A stretch of DNA of 64,000 nt from Actinomadura meyerae (lineage in GTDB: Bacteria > Actinomycetota > Actinomycetes > Streptosporangiales > Streptosporangiaceae), in the NCBI RefSeq assembly GCF_900188445.1, contig NZ_FZOR01000026.1:1-64000 (forward strand). Reading direction: 5' to 3'. Position numbers and translations under genes: made by a program. Shown here one piece after another: positions 8,559 through 17,757 of the stretch (positions within the stretch are counted from its first letter, which is position 1; every line of letters begins with the position of its first letter). The notes beneath the pieces were generated by a model. The model saw only the letters and a list, made by a program, of their open reading frames with translations. It was not told where the DNA came from and did not search any database.

Positions 8559-9779
8559 GGCACGGCCCTGCGCGGCGCGCTGGCGACCGCCGCACGGGAG
8601 GCCCCGGCCGTCCGGCCCGGGCTGCTGGAGGCCGTCGAGACGGCGCACACCCGGCGGCGCCGCCGCCGGGTGGCGGCCGCCGCGCTCGGGACCGCGCTCC
8701 TGCTCGGCGGGACGGGCGCGATCGGCGCGGTCGCGCGCTCCGGCGACGGCCCGCCCCCGGTCGCCGCGCCCGGCGCGCTGGAGCCCGTGCCGGCCGACGG
8801 CCTCGGCACGCCGGTCAAGGTGCGCGAACGCTGGCCGGACGCCGTCCGGACCGTCCCCGGGCGGCTGCCCGGCGGGACCGCCCTGCACCCCGTCGCGCTG
8901 CTGGACGGCGACGTGCTGGTCGGGGCGACCTGGGCGTCCCTGCAGCGCCCGGACGAGCTGTGGTCCTACGACCTCGGCACCGGCCGGGCCGACCTGATCA
9001 CCGACATCGTGATCCCGCGCGGATCGAGGATCTTCGCCTCGGACTTCACCATCGCGCGCGGGCAGGTCGTCTGGTGGCTGTCGTACCGGGCGGGCGGCCG
9101 CGACACGGTCGAGGTCTGGGGCGCGCCGCTCGCCGGCGGCCCCGCGCGCAAGATCACCGGACTGCCGGGGAACGACGTGACCGCGCTGCTCATCGACGGG
9201 GACGACGTCGTCATGGGGGCGGGCGGCGCCGTGTACCGGGCGCCGCTGGCGGGCGGCGCGCCCGCGAAGGTCCCCGGCACCGACGGGTTCAGCATCGTGG
9301 CCTGGCCGTGGATCGGCTCCCCCGCGTCCCGCGAGGGCGGCGTCGGCACCATCAGGTTCGAGTCGCTGCGGAATCTGGCGACCGGCGAGCGCCGCGACGC
9401 CCGCCTCGCGCCGTTCAAGGGCGCGTGGTCGTGCGATGTGACCTGGTGCGTCGGCGGCCCCGCGTCCGGTGTCACCTACCGCGGCGACATGAAGACCGCC
9501 GTGCAGAGCCGGGACGGGAAGGCCGGCAGGACCCTTCCCGACACGCCCCTCGGGGCGGTGCAGGAGCTCATCTACGGCCGGTACCTCGCGTACTTCCCGG
9601 GCGGCCTGGCCAGGACGAAGACCCACGTCCTGTACGACGTCGAGTCGGGTGAGCTGCTCGACACCGGGATACGGCGGACCAACGAGGTGATGGGGGCCGC
9701 GCGCAACGAGCGCGACCCGCAGCACTTCTTCACGACCAGGAGCGGGACCGTGCTGCTCGACCTGTCGAAGATCCGCTGA
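8514..9779 (+). CDS. Membrane-anchored anti-sigma-like protein with large extracytoplasmic domain
   Basis: This 421-residue protein has a short cytoplasmic N-terminus, an Arg-rich stop (about 43-49), one transmembrane helix (about 50-73) and a roughly 340-residue outer domain made of repeated beta-rich segments (LWSYDLGTGRADLI, VEVWGAPLAGG, AVYRAPLAGG), suggesting a beta-propeller. No zinc-binding HxxxCxxC motif is visible. The position and translational coupling with the sigma gene make it the likely partner/anti-sigma factor; that role is inferred from context. The N-terminus is an exact triple repeat MTDEP-MTDEP-MTDEL, so three in-frame ATG codons could each start translation. Confidence 0.75.
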   Translation: MTDEPMTDEPMTDELGTALRGALATAAREAPAVRPGLLEAVETAHTRRRRRRVAAAALGTALLLGGTGAIGAVARSGDGPPPVAAPGALEPVPADGLGTPVKVRERWPDAVRTVPGRLPGGTALHPVALLDGDVLVGATWASLQRPDELWSYDLGTGRADLITDIVIPRGSRIFASDFTIARGQVVWWLSYRAGGRDTVEVWGAPLAGGPARKITGLPGNDVTALLIDGDDVVMGAGGAVYRAPLAGGAPAKVPGTDGFSIVAWPWIGSPASREGGVGTIRFESLRNLATGERRDARLAPFKGAWSCDVTWCVGGPASGVTYRGDMKTAVQSRDGKAGRTLPDTPLGAVQELIYGRYLAYFPGGLARTKTHVLYDVESGELLDTGIRRTNEVMGAARNERDPQHFFTTRSGTVLLDLSKIR

Positions 9780-9798
9780 CGGCGCCCGCCCGGCCCGT

Positions 9799-9830
9799 GC
9801 CGCCCGCCCCGCGCTCGCGGGACGGGCGGC
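9799..9830. terminator. Bidirectional hairpin terminator
   Basis: A GC-rich stem (arms around gccgcccgccccgcg and cgcgggacgggcggc, one mismatch, 2-3 base loop) lies between the convergent anti-sigma-like gene and acyl-CoA dehydrogenase gene. There is no U-tract, which is usual for actinobacterial terminators. Confidence 0.65.
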
Positions 9831-9838
9831 GCGGCGGG

Positions 9839-10987
9839 TCAGGACGGCGGGAGGCCGAGCGCGCGGGCGATCAGCATGCGCTGCACCTCGGAGGTGCCCT
9901 CGCCGACTTCGAGGATCTTCGCGTCGCGGTAGAACCGGCCCACCGCGTACTCGTTCATGAACCCGTAGCCGCCGAAGACCTGCGTGGCGTCGCGGGCATT
10001 GTCCATGGCGGCGTTGGACGCGACGAGCTTGGCGATCGCCGCCTCCTTCTTGAACGGCTCGCCCCGCAGCATCTTCGCGGCGGCGGCGTAGTAGGCGAGG
10101 CGCGCGGTGTGGGTGCGCGACTCCATGTCGGCGATCTTGAACTGCATGGCCTGGTAGCGGCCGATCTCCTTGCCGAACGCCTCCCGCTCCCGGACGTAGC
10201 GGAGCGACTCGTCGACGCAGCCCTGGGCGAGGCCCACCGACAGCGCGGCGATCGCGATGCGGCCCTCGTCCAGGATCCGCAGGAACTGCGCGTAGCCCCG
10301 GCCGCGCTCGCCGACCAGGTTCTCGGCGGGCACCCGCACGTCGTCGAACGACAGCTCGCGGGTGTCGGACGCCGACCAGCCCACCTTGGAGTACTTGCGG
10401 CCGACCGTGAAGCCCGGGGTGCCGTTCGGGACGAGAATCGTGGAGATCTCGTTCTCGCCGGTGTAGGCGGTCACCGTGACGAACGCGGTGATGTCGGTGC
10501 CGGAGTTGGTGATGAACGCCTTCGACCCGTTGATCACCCAGGTGTCGCCGTCCAGCCGGGCGGTGGTGCGCATGCCGCCGGGGACGTCGGAGCCGCCGCC
10601 CGGCTCGGTCAGCCCGAACCCGGCCAGCCGCTCACCGGAGGTGAGCACCGGCAGCCACCGCTTCTTCTGCTCCGGCGACCCGAACCGGTAGATCGGCATC
10701 GCGCCGAGCGAGACGCCCGCCTCCAGCGTGATCGCCACCGACGAGTCGACGCGCGCGAGCTCCTCCAGGGCCAGGCACAGCGTGAAGTAGTCGCCGCCCA
10801 TGCCGCCGTGCTCCTCGGGGAACGGCAGCCCGAACAGCCCCATCTTCCCCATCGCGGCGACGATCTCGTACGGGAACTCGCCGCGCTCGTACAGGTCGCC
10901 GATCACCGGGGCGACGGTCTCGCGCGCGAACCGCTCGACGGTCCGGCGCAGCTCCTCCTGCTCGTCGCCGAGCGTGAAGTCGATCAT
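9839..10987 (-). CDS. Acyl-CoA dehydrogenase (probable isovaleryl-CoA dehydrogenase)
   Basis: This 382-residue flavoprotein has the acyl-CoA dehydrogenase signatures GFGLTEPGGGSDVPGG and QVFGGYGFMNEY plus the RDAKILEVGEGTSEVQR terminus. It oxidises a short/branched acyl-CoA to the 2-enoyl-CoA and passes electrons to ETF. It is the last gene of the operon carboxyltransferase - biotin carboxylase - HMG-CoA lyase - dehydrogenase, an order also known for leucine degradation clusters in Streptomyces, so isovaleryl-CoA is the likely substrate. It lies 5 bases after the lyase gene. Confidence 0.85.
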   Translation of the reverse strand: MIDFTLGDEQEELRRTVERFARETVAPVIGDLYERGEFPYEIVAAMGKMGLFGLPFPEEHGGMGGDYFTLCLALEELARVDSSVAITLEAGVSLGAMPIYRFGSPEQKKRWLPVLTSGERLAGFGLTEPGGGSDVPGGMRTTARLDGDTWVINGSKAFITNSGTDITAFVTVTAYTGENEISTILVPNGTPGFTVGRKYSKVGWSASDTRELSFDDVRVPAENLVGERGRGYAQFLRILDEGRIAIAALSVGLAQGCVDESLRYVREREAFGKEIGRYQAMQFKIADMESRTHTARLAYYAAAAKMLRGEPFKKEAAIAKLVASNAAMDNARDATQVFGGYGFMNEYAVGRFYRDAKILEVGEGTSEVQRMLIARALGLPPS

Positions 10988-10992
10988 TGGTC

Positions 10993-11964
10993 TCACTCCG
11001 ATTCGCGGGACGGTTCCGGGGACGGCTCCGGGGACGGCTCCGGGGACGGCTCCGGGGACAGGGCCTGGACGACGCGGGACGGGCTCGGGCGGCCGAGGTG
11101 CCCGGCCATCCAGCGGCTGGTGGCGGCGAGCGCGCCGAGGTCGACGCCCGTCTCGATGCCGAGGCCGTTCAGCATCCAGACGAGGTCCTCGGTGGCGAGG
11201 TTGCCGGTGGCGCTCTCGGCGTAGGGGCAGCCGCCGAGGCCGCCGGCGGAGGCGTCCACGACGGTGACGCCGGCCCGCAGCGCGGCGAGGGTGTTGGCGA
11301 GGGCCTGCCCGTAGGTGTCGTGGAAGTGGACGGCGAGCCGGTCGGGGCCGATGCCCGCCGCGCCGAGCGCCTCGATCAGGGCGGTGACCTGGCCGGGCGT
11401 GCCGACGCCGATGGTGTCGCCGAGGCTGAGCTGGGAGCAGCCCATGTCCATCATCCGGGACGCCACCGACACCACCTGGGAGATCGGCACGTCGCCCTCC
11501 CACGGGTCGCCGCACACCATCGAGACGTAGGCGCGCACCCAGAGCCCCTCGGCGCGCGCGCGTTCCACGACGGGGGCGAACATCGCGAGGGACTCGTCCA
11601 CCGTGCGGTTGAGGTTGCGGCGGGCGAACGTCTCCGTCGCACTGCCGAAGATCGCGATCTCGGTCACGCCGTTGCCGAGCGCCCGTTCGAGGCCCCGCTC
11701 GTTCGGCACCAGGACGGGGTAGCGCAGGTGCGGCGAGCGCGGCAGGACGTCCAGCAGCTCCTCGGCGTCGGCGAGCTGCGGCACCCACTTCGGATGGACG
11801 AAGCTGGTGGTCTCGATCGTGCCGAGCCCGGCGTCCGCCAGCCGGGTCACGAACTCCGACTTGACCCCGACCGGGACGACCGCCTTCTCGTTCTGCAGCC
11901 CGTCCCGGGGCCCGACCTCGTAGATCGTGACCCGCTCGGGCAGGCCGGAGAGGGGTACCCGCAT
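10993..11964 (-). CDS. Hydroxymethylglutaryl-CoA lyase
   Basis: This 323-residue DRE-TIM metallolyase has YEVGPRDGLQNE at the N-terminus, the metal-binding HFHDTYGQALANTL motif and the catalytic-Cys loop GGLGGCPYA. It splits HMG-CoA to acetoacetate and acetyl-CoA, the last step of leucine breakdown. The ATG at 11964 lies 4 bases after the biotin carboxylase stop. The C-terminus is odd: a (SPEP)n tail made by about four 12-bp repeats (11013-11062) extends the usual end of the family. Confidence 0.92.
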   Translation of the reverse strand: MRVPLSGLPERVTIYEVGPRDGLQNEKAVVPVGVKSEFVTRLADAGLGTIETTSFVHPKWVPQLADAEELLDVLPRSPHLRYPVLVPNERGLERALGNGVTEIAIFGSATETFARRNLNRTVDESLAMFAPVVERARAEGLWVRAYVSMVCGDPWEGDVPISQVVSVASRMMDMGCSQLSLGDTIGVGTPGQVTALIEALGAAGIGPDRLAVHFHDTYGQALANTLAALRAGVTVVDASAGGLGGCPYAESATGNLATEDLVWMLNGLGIETGVDLGALAATSRWMAGHLGRPSPSRVVQALSPEPSPEPSPEPSPEPSRESE

Positions 11965-11968
11965 CCTT

Positions 11969-13942
11969 CTATGCCTCCTCGATCACGGCCAGCACCGCGT
12001 CCAGCGCGACCTGCGCGCCCGCGCGGACCGGCAGCCGCGCCACGACGCCGGCGAGCGGCGCGGTGACGGCGTGCTCCATCTTCATCGCCTCGACGACCAC
12101 GAGCGGCTGCCCGGCCTCGACCCGGTCGCCCTCGGCCGCCTTCACGGCGAGGACCGTCCCCGGCATCGGGCTGCGCAGCACGCCGTCGCCGGCGGCGGCC
12201 GCCGCGGCGCCGCCCTCGGCGCGGACGTGCTCGCTCAGCGCCCACGCGTGCCCGTCCCGGCCGAGCCACAGTGTGGCGCCGTCGCGGGCGGCCTCGAACG
12301 AGGTCGTCCTTCCACCGTAGGTCAGGGTGAACCTGCCGGTCGGCGCGCCGGTCAGTGTGCCGGTGAGCGCGCCGCTCAGCGCCGCGTCGACCGGTTCGGC
12401 GCCGCCGACGGCGACGCGAGCGGACGCGGCGCGCCCCTGCACGCGGACCTCCACCGGCTCCCCGCCGGACGGGGTGATGATCCACGGCGCCCAGGCGTGC
12501 GCGCCCGGCCGCCAGCCGTCCGGGATGTCCCACGGGTCGTCGCCGGACTCCAGGGCCCGCATCCGTTCCAGCGCGGCGGCCGCCAGGACCTCCGGCGGGA
12601 CGGACGCGCCCGCGACCAGGCCGTCCAGGGAGCGCTCGACGAGCCCGGTGTCGAGATCGCCGGACACCACCGGCGGGTGCCGCAGCAGCGCCCGCAGGAA
12701 CGCCACGTTCGTCGGGACGCCCAGCAGCGTGTACGAGGCGAGCGCCCGGTCGAGCCGGTGCAGGGCCTCGGCGCGGTCGGCGCCGTGCACGACCACCTTG
12801 GCGAGCATCGGGTCGTAGGAGCCGCCGACCTCGGTCCCGGCGTCGAGGCCGGAGTCGACGCGGGCGCCGTCCGGCTCGCGCAGCGCCAGCACGCGCCCGC
12901 CGGTCGGGAGGAAGCCGCGCGCCGGGTCCTCGGCGTAGACGCGGGCCTCGATGGAGTGGCCCTCCAGCCGGACGTCGTCCTGCGTGAACGGCAGCGGCTC
13001 GCCGCACGCCACCCGGAGCTGGAGCTCCACCAGGTCGAGGCCCGTGACCAGCTCGGTGACCGGGTGCTCGACCTGGAGCCGGGTGTTCATCTCCATGAAG
13101 AAGAACTCGCCGGGCCGGTCGGCGGAGACGATGTACTCGACCGTCCCGGCGCCCACGTACCCGACGGCCCGCGCGGCGGCGACGGCGGCGGCGCCCATGC
13201 GCGCGCGGGACGCCTCGTCCAGCAGCGGCGACGGCGCCTCCTCGACGATCTTCTGGTGGCGGCGCTGCAGGCTGCACTCGCGCTCGCCCAGATGGACCGC
13301 GCCGCCGTGCGCGTCGGCGAACACCTGAATCTCGATGTGCCGCGGGTTCTCCACGAACCGCTCGGCGAGCAGCGTGTCGTCGCCGAACGAGCCGCGCGCC
13401 TCGCGGCGGGCGGACGCGATCGCCTCGGGCAGGCCGGCCGCGTCCCGGACGAGCCGCATGCCCTTGCCGCCGCCGCCAGCGGACGGCTTGAGCAGCACCG
13501 GCAGCCCGACCTCCAGCGCGGCGGCCTCCAGCTCGGCGTCGGACAGGCCCGGCTCGTCGCGCCCCGGGACGACCGGCACCCCGGCCGCCGCGACCGTCCG
13601 CTTCGCGCGGATCTTGTCGCCCATCGCCTCGATCGCCTCGGCCGGCGGGCCGATGAACACCAGCCCCGCCTCGCCGCACGCCCGCGCGAACGCCGTGTTC
13701 TCCGCCAGGAACCCGTACCCCGGGTGGACGGCCGACGCCCCGGCGGCGCGCGCCGCCCCGATGACCGCGTCGATGTCCAGGTAGGACGGGACGCGCAGGG
13801 CCTCGTCGGCCTCCCGCACATGGCGGGCCCCGGCGTCGGCGTCGGTGTGCACCGCCACCGCGCGGACGCCGAGCCGCCGCAGGGTCCGGAACACGCGGAC
13901 GGCGATCTCCCCGCGGTTGGCGACCAGGACGCTGTCGAACAT
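11969..13942 (-). CDS. Acetyl/propionyl/methylcrotonyl-CoA carboxylase, biotin carboxylase-BCCP subunit
   Basis: This 657-residue alpha subunit has, in order, a biotin carboxylase N-domain (VLVANRGEIAVRVFRTLRRLG), an ATP-grasp domain (GGGGKGMRLV loop; EMNTRLQVEHPVTE), a C-domain, a linker/BT region (about 460-580) and a biotinyl domain whose VEAMKMEH carries the biotinylated Lys. It charges biotin with bicarbonate for the adjacent carboxyltransferase. In this operon the acceptor is most likely 3-methylcrotonyl-CoA. ATG 13942 has GAGGGTG upstream and starts 8 bases after the carboxyltransferase stop. Confidence 0.92.
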   Translation of the reverse strand: MFDSVLVANRGEIAVRVFRTLRRLGVRAVAVHTDADAGARHVREADEALRVPSYLDIDAVIGAARAAGASAVHPGYGFLAENTAFARACGEAGLVFIGPPAEAIEAMGDKIRAKRTVAAAGVPVVPGRDEPGLSDAELEAAALEVGLPVLLKPSAGGGGKGMRLVRDAAGLPEAIASARREARGSFGDDTLLAERFVENPRHIEIQVFADAHGGAVHLGERECSLQRRHQKIVEEAPSPLLDEASRARMGAAAVAAARAVGYVGAGTVEYIVSADRPGEFFFMEMNTRLQVEHPVTELVTGLDLVELQLRVACGEPLPFTQDDVRLEGHSIEARVYAEDPARGFLPTGGRVLALREPDGARVDSGLDAGTEVGGSYDPMLAKVVVHGADRAEALHRLDRALASYTLLGVPTNVAFLRALLRHPPVVSGDLDTGLVERSLDGLVAGASVPPEVLAAAALERMRALESGDDPWDIPDGWRPGAHAWAPWIITPSGGEPVEVRVQGRAASARVAVGGAEPVDAALSGALTGTLTGAPTGRFTLTYGGRTTSFEAARDGATLWLGRDGHAWALSEHVRAEGGAAAAAAGDGVLRSPMPGTVLAVKAAEGDRVEAGQPLVVVEAMKMEHAVTAPLAGVVARLPVRAGAQVALDAVLAVIEEA

Positions 13943-13950
13943 CAACACCC

Positions 13951-15564
13951 TCACATCCGGAAGACGCCGTAGCCGACCGGCTCCAGCGGTGCGTTGGCGG
14001 CCACCGACAGCCCGAGGCCCAGCACGCGCCGGGTGTCGAGCGGGTCGATCACCCCGTCGTCCCAGAGCCGCGCCGTCGAGTAGTACGGGTTGCCCTGCGC
14101 CTCGTACTGCTCGCGGATCGGCGCCTTGAACCCCTCCTCCTCGGCCGCGGGCCACTCCTCGCCGCGCGCCTCCATCTGGTCGCGGCGGACGGTCGCGAGG
14201 ACGCTCGCGGCCTGCTCCCCGCCCATCACCGAGATGCGGGCGTTCGGCCACATCCACAGGAAGCGCGGCGAGTACGCCCGGCCGCACATCGCGTAGTTCC
14301 CGGCGCCGAACGAGCCGCCGATCACCACGGTGAACTTGGGGACGCGGGCGCACGCGACGGCGGTGACCATCTTCGCGCCGTGCTTGGCGATGCCGGACGC
14401 CTCGTACTCGCGCCCGACCATGAACCCGGTGATGTTCTGCAGGAACACCAGCGGGACGCTGCGCCGGTCGCACAGCTCGATGAAGTGCGCGCCCTTCTGC
14501 GCCGACTCCCCGAACAGGATGCCGTTGTTCGCGACGATCCCGACCGGGTGCCCGTGGATCCGCGCGAACCCGGTGACGAGCGTGGCGCCGTACTCCCTCT
14601 TGAACTCCTGGAAGCGGCTGCCGTCCACGATCCGGGCGATGACCTCGCGCACGTCGTAGGGGGTGCGCGAGTCGGGCGGGACGATCCCGTACAGCTCGGA
14701 CGGGTCGGCTGCGGGCTCCTCGGCGGGCGCGACCTCCCACGGGCGCGGCTCGCGCGGGCCCAGCGTGGAGACGATGTCGCGGACGATCCGCAGCGCGTGC
14801 GCGTCGTCCTCGGCGAGGTGGTCGGTCACCCCGGAGGTGCGGGAGTGTAGCTCCCCGCCGCCGAGCTCCTCGGCCGTCACGACCTCCCCGGTCGCGGCCT
14901 TCACCAGCGGCGGCCCGCCGAGGAAGATCGTCCCCTGGCCGCGCACGATGACGGCCTCGTCGCTCATCGCCGGGACGTAGGCGCCGCCCGCCGTGCACGA
15001 CCCCAGCACCGCCGCGATCTGCGGGATGCCCCGCGCGGACATCGTGGCCTGGTTGTAGAAGATGCGGCCGAAGTGCTCGCGGTCGGGGAAGACCTCGTCC
15101 TGGCGGGGCAGGAACGCGCCGCCCGAGTCGACCAGGTACAGGCACGGCAGCCGGTTGTGCAGCGCCACCTCCTGCGCCCGCAGGTGCTTCTTCACGGTGA
15201 CGGGGTAGTACGTGCCGCCCTTGACGGTGGCGTCGTTCGCGACGACGACGCACTCGCGGCCGGACACGCGGCCGACGCCGGTGATGATCCCGGCGCCGGG
15301 CGCCTCGTCGCCGTACATGCCGTGGGCGGCCAGCGGGGACAGTTCCAGGAAGGGCGAGCCGGGGTCGAGCAGCGTGTCGACCCGGTCGCGGGGGAGCAGC
15401 TTGCCGCGCGCCGTGTGCCGCTCGCGGGCCCGCTCCGGCCCGCCGCGCCCGGCCGCGTCGACGCGCTCGCGCAGCTCGGCGACCAGGGCCTCGTTGTGCG
15501 CGGCGTTGGTCTTGAACGCCTCGCCCGCGACGTCGGCGCGGGAGCCGATCTCGGGTCCGCCCAT
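13951..15564 (-). CDS. Methylcrotonyl-CoA carboxylase carboxyltransferase (beta) subunit
   Basis: This 537-residue crotonase-fold carboxyltransferase has both N and C lobes (ECVVVANDATVKGGTYYPVT; NNGILFGESAQKGAHFIELC; GGSFGAGNYAMCGRAY). Its length and the KHLRAQEVA and PYYSTARLWDDGVIDP segments fit the MCC beta type rather than the acetyl-CoA type. It is the first gene of the leucine operon. ATG 15564 directly follows a GGGGAGG ribosome site; the upstream frame would start inside an operator. Two TetR operators lie 16 and 41 bases upstream. Confidence 0.92.
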   Translation of the reverse strand: MGGPEIGSRADVAGEAFKTNAAHNEALVAELRERVDAAGRGGPERARERHTARGKLLPRDRVDTLLDPGSPFLELSPLAAHGMYGDEAPGAGIITGVGRVSGRECVVVANDATVKGGTYYPVTVKKHLRAQEVALHNRLPCLYLVDSGGAFLPRQDEVFPDREHFGRIFYNQATMSARGIPQIAAVLGSCTAGGAYVPAMSDEAVIVRGQGTIFLGGPPLVKAATGEVVTAEELGGGELHSRTSGVTDHLAEDDAHALRIVRDIVSTLGPREPRPWEVAPAEEPAADPSELYGIVPPDSRTPYDVREVIARIVDGSRFQEFKREYGATLVTGFARIHGHPVGIVANNGILFGESAQKGAHFIELCDRRSVPLVFLQNITGFMVGREYEASGIAKHGAKMVTAVACARVPKFTVVIGGSFGAGNYAMCGRAYSPRFLWMWPNARISVMGGEQAASVLATVRRDQMEARGEEWPAAEEEGFKAPIREQYEAQGNPYYSTARLWDDGVIDPLDTRRVLGLGLSVAANAPLEPVGYGVFRM

Positions 15565-15579
15565 GCCTCCCCTTCCCCG

Positions 15580-15620
15580 GTTAACGTTCATTAACAATGC
15601 CGATGTTAACGCTCGTTAAC
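15580..15620. promoter_or_regulatory. Two TetR operators controlling the leucine operon and its tetR
   Basis: GTTAACGTTCATTAAC (15580-15595) and the perfect palindrome GTTAACGCTCGTTAAC (15605-15620) lie 25 bp apart in the divergent intergenic region. Downstream, TAGACT (15631-15636) is a good -10 ending 7 bases before the tetR ATG, implying a leaderless tetR mRNA. Confidence 0.85.
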
Positions 15621-15643
15621 AACCCTAGTCTAGACTGGCCCCC

Positions 15644-16246
15644 ATGACCTCCCAACGGGCCGCGGAGCTCGGCGCGCCCGGGCCGCCGAACCCGCGCCGG
15701 GCCGAGATCCTCGCGGCCGCCGCCGAGCTGTTCGCGCGGCGCGGCTACCACGGGGTGTCGATCGGCGACCTCGGCCGCGCCGTCGGGCTCACCGGCCCCG
15801 CCCTCTACCGGCACTTCAGCGGCAAGGAGGCCGTCCTCGCCGAGATGCTCCTCGACATCAGCGAGCGGCTGCTCGCCGAGGGCGTCCGGCGCGCCGCCGG
15901 CCCCGACCCGGCGCGCGCCCTCGACGCGCTGCTGCGCTGGCACATCGCGTTCGCGCTCGACAACCCCGCGCTGATCACCGTGCACGAGCGGGAGCTCGAC
16001 AACGTGCCCGAGCCGCAGCGGCACCGCGTCCGGCGCCTCCAGCGCGCGTACGTGGAGGAATGGGTGGCCGTCCTGCGCCGGATGGACTCCGGCCTCCCCG
16101 ACCGCCGGGCGCGCGCGGCCGTGCACGCCTGCTTCGGCCTGCTCAACTCCACCCCGCGCAGCGCCGCCGGGCTCGACCGCGAGGCGATGGGCGACCTGCT
16201 GCACGCGATGGCGCGCGCCGCCCTCACCGGCCTCCGGCAGTCCTAG
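15644..16246 (+). CDS. TetR family repressor of the leucine/isovalerate operon
   Basis: This 200-residue protein has a TetR HTH (RRAEILAAAAELFARRGY, then LGRAVGLTGPALYRHF) and an acyl-CoA-regulator-like effector domain. It is divergent from the MCC-HMGL-ACAD operon and shares two palindromic GTTAACG operators with it, so it is the likely repressor, released by an acyl-CoA intermediate (inference). Translation appears leaderless from ATG 15644. Confidence 0.9.
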   Translation: MTSQRAAELGAPGPPNPRRAEILAAAAELFARRGYHGVSIGDLGRAVGLTGPALYRHFSGKEAVLAEMLLDISERLLAEGVRRAAGPDPARALDALLRWHIAFALDNPALITVHERELDNVPEPQRHRVRRLQRAYVEEWVAVLRRMDSGLPDRRARAAVHACFGLLNSTPRSAAGLDREAMGDLLHAMARAALTGLRQS

Positions 16247-16248
16247 AG

Positions 16249-16360
16249 CCGGCCGGGCGGCCCCGGCCGGGCGCCGCCCGCGTCAGCAGGACGCGGTGCG
16301 GCCCCCGGCCGGGCGGCCCCGGCCGGGCGCCGCCCGCGTCAGCAGGACGCGGTGCGGCCG
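16249..16360. repeat. 56-bp tandem duplication containing gene 3' end and hairpin
   Basis: Two virtually identical 56-bp units (16249-16304 and 16305-16360). The second unit holds the last codons and stop of the substrate-binding gene (minus strand); the first is a spare copy beyond the stop. Each unit also contains a strong hairpin (arms CGGGCGGC and GCCGCCCG), so a likely terminator has been duplicated. Confidence 0.9.
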
Positions 16361-17757
16361 TCCAGGGACCGCTCGACCGCCCGCGCGAACGACTCGGGGT
16401 CCGTGCCCGCCCGGTCGAGGATCTTCTGGACGCAGCCCCGGAACGTGCCGGTGAACGTGCTGTAGTGCGGGGTCACCGGGCGCGGCGCGGCCCGGCCCAG
16501 CGCGGTCACCACCGCCCGCGCCAGCGCGGTGAGCTGCGCCTCGTCCGGTACCTCGGTCTCGCCCGGCCCGACCGGCTGGCCGGTGAGGGACGAGCAGGCC
16601 CGCACCCTCACGTCGGCGGGGGAGTGGCGGCCGGGCGACAGGCCGAGCGCCGAGTAGCGGCCGGGCGCGAACCCGCCGCAGGAGAACAGCAGCCGCTGGC
16701 TGCCCGTCCCGCTGAGGAACTCCACGAGGTCGGCGGCGGCGCCGGGGTTCGGGGAGCGCCGGGACACGGCGAGGTTCTGCCCGCCGAGGACGGTCCGGCC
16801 CGGCAGCGCCGCCACCCCGAACCGCAGCCGGGCCCCGTCGCGCATCCGGGGCTCGGACGCCAGCGCCGAGAACGCGTACGGCCAGTTGCGCATCAGCTTC
16901 GCCCCGGACGCGAACGCCTCGATGCTCTGCAGCTCCCCGTACCCCCGCGACGGGGCCAGCGGCCCGTGCGCCTGCGGCACCAGCCGGGCGAGCGCCGGAT
17001 ACACCTTCTCCTTCAGCTCGTCCTTCCCCGGCCGGGCGGTGCCGGTGAGCCGCCCCGCGCCGCCGTCGATCCAGACGGCCTCCAGCGCGTTGACCGTCAG
17101 GCCCTCGTAGTCGGCGAGCTGCATCACCACACCGGACGACAGCAGCGCCGGCCACGCGGCCGGCGGCGACACGCCCTCCCAGTGGTAGAGGAGCCCGACG
17201 TCCACGTTGAAGGGGACCGCGTACAGCTCGCCGTCCCACTCGCCCGTCCGCAGCGCGGCCGGGAAGAAGTCGTCCAGGCCGTCGATGCCGTCGAGCGGCC
17301 GCAGGTAGCCCGCGTCGGCGAACTCCGCCGTCCACGTGTTGTCCATGATCAGCACGTCGTAGGCGCAGCTGCCGGACTCCTGCACCGCCTTGATCTGGCT
17401 GTGCTGCAGGTCGGTGGACTCCGCGGCCTCCACCAGCGTGGCGTGCGGGTGCGGGCGGCCGTCGGGGTAGCGGCCCTCGTTCCACTGCCGGATCAGCGCC
17501 CGCCGCTGGTTCTTCAGGCTGACGTCGGTGCCGCCCGCGACGAGCAGCTCCGACCGCTCGCAGTCGGCCGCCATGCCCGCGTAGGGCGCCCCCGGCCGCA
17601 GGACGACGAGCAGCCACGCCAGCAGGACCAGCGCCGCCCCGGCCGCGGCGCTGACCCAGGCCCGGCGGCTCCTCGGCAGGAACCGCGGCGCCGACCGCGG
17701 CAGGAGGCGCGGCAGACGGCGCGGCAGGGAGCGTGGCAGGAACGTGGGCCGCCTCAT
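16339..17757 (-). CDS. Membrane-anchored extracellular solute-binding-like protein
   Basis: This 472-residue protein starts with a repetitive basic leader of LPRS/LPRR units (about 5-30), then one transmembrane helix (about 33-53) and an outer domain resembling ABC family-1 substrate-binding proteins (DVLIMDNTWTAEFADAGYLRPLD hinge region; ELYAVPFNVDVGLLY). No lipobox and no permease genes are nearby, so transport is not certain. ATG 17757 overlaps the stop of the upstream vWA gene (ATGA), indicating obligatory co-expression. The 3' end lies inside a 56-bp tandem duplication. Confidence 0.8.
   Translation of the reverse strand: MRRPTFLPRSLPRRLPRLLPRSAPRFLPRSRRAWVSAAAGAALVLLAWLLVVLRPGAPYAGMAADCERSELLVAGGTDVSLKNQRRALIRQWNEGRYPDGRPHPHATLVEAAESTDLQHSQIKAVQESGSCAYDVLIMDNTWTAEFADAGYLRPLDGIDGLDDFFPAALRTGEWDGELYAVPFNVDVGLLYHWEGVSPPAAWPALLSSGVVMQLADYEGLTVNALEAVWIDGGAGRLTGTARPGKDELKEKVYPALARLVPQAHGPLAPSRGYGELQSIEAFASGAKLMRNWPYAFSALASEPRMRDGARLRFGVAALPGRTVLGGQNLAVSRRSPNPGAAADLVEFLSGTGSQRLLFSCGGFAPGRYSALGLSPGRHSPADVRVRACSSLTGQPVGPGETEVPDEAQLTALARAVVTALGRAAPRPVTPHYSTFTGTFRGCVQKILDRAGTDPESFARAVERSLDGRTASC

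Noticed and set aside
11927..13972. 681-residue plus-strand frame opposite the biotin carboxylase gene
   Set aside because: It is an antisense shadow of a clear biotin carboxylase with all motifs; composition is Arg/Gly/Val-rich and without homology.
16249..16360. 56-bp direct repeats as insertion-sequence ends or attachment sites
   Set aside because: The copies are directly adjacent with nothing between them and there is no transposase or integrase, so a simple tandem duplication fits.
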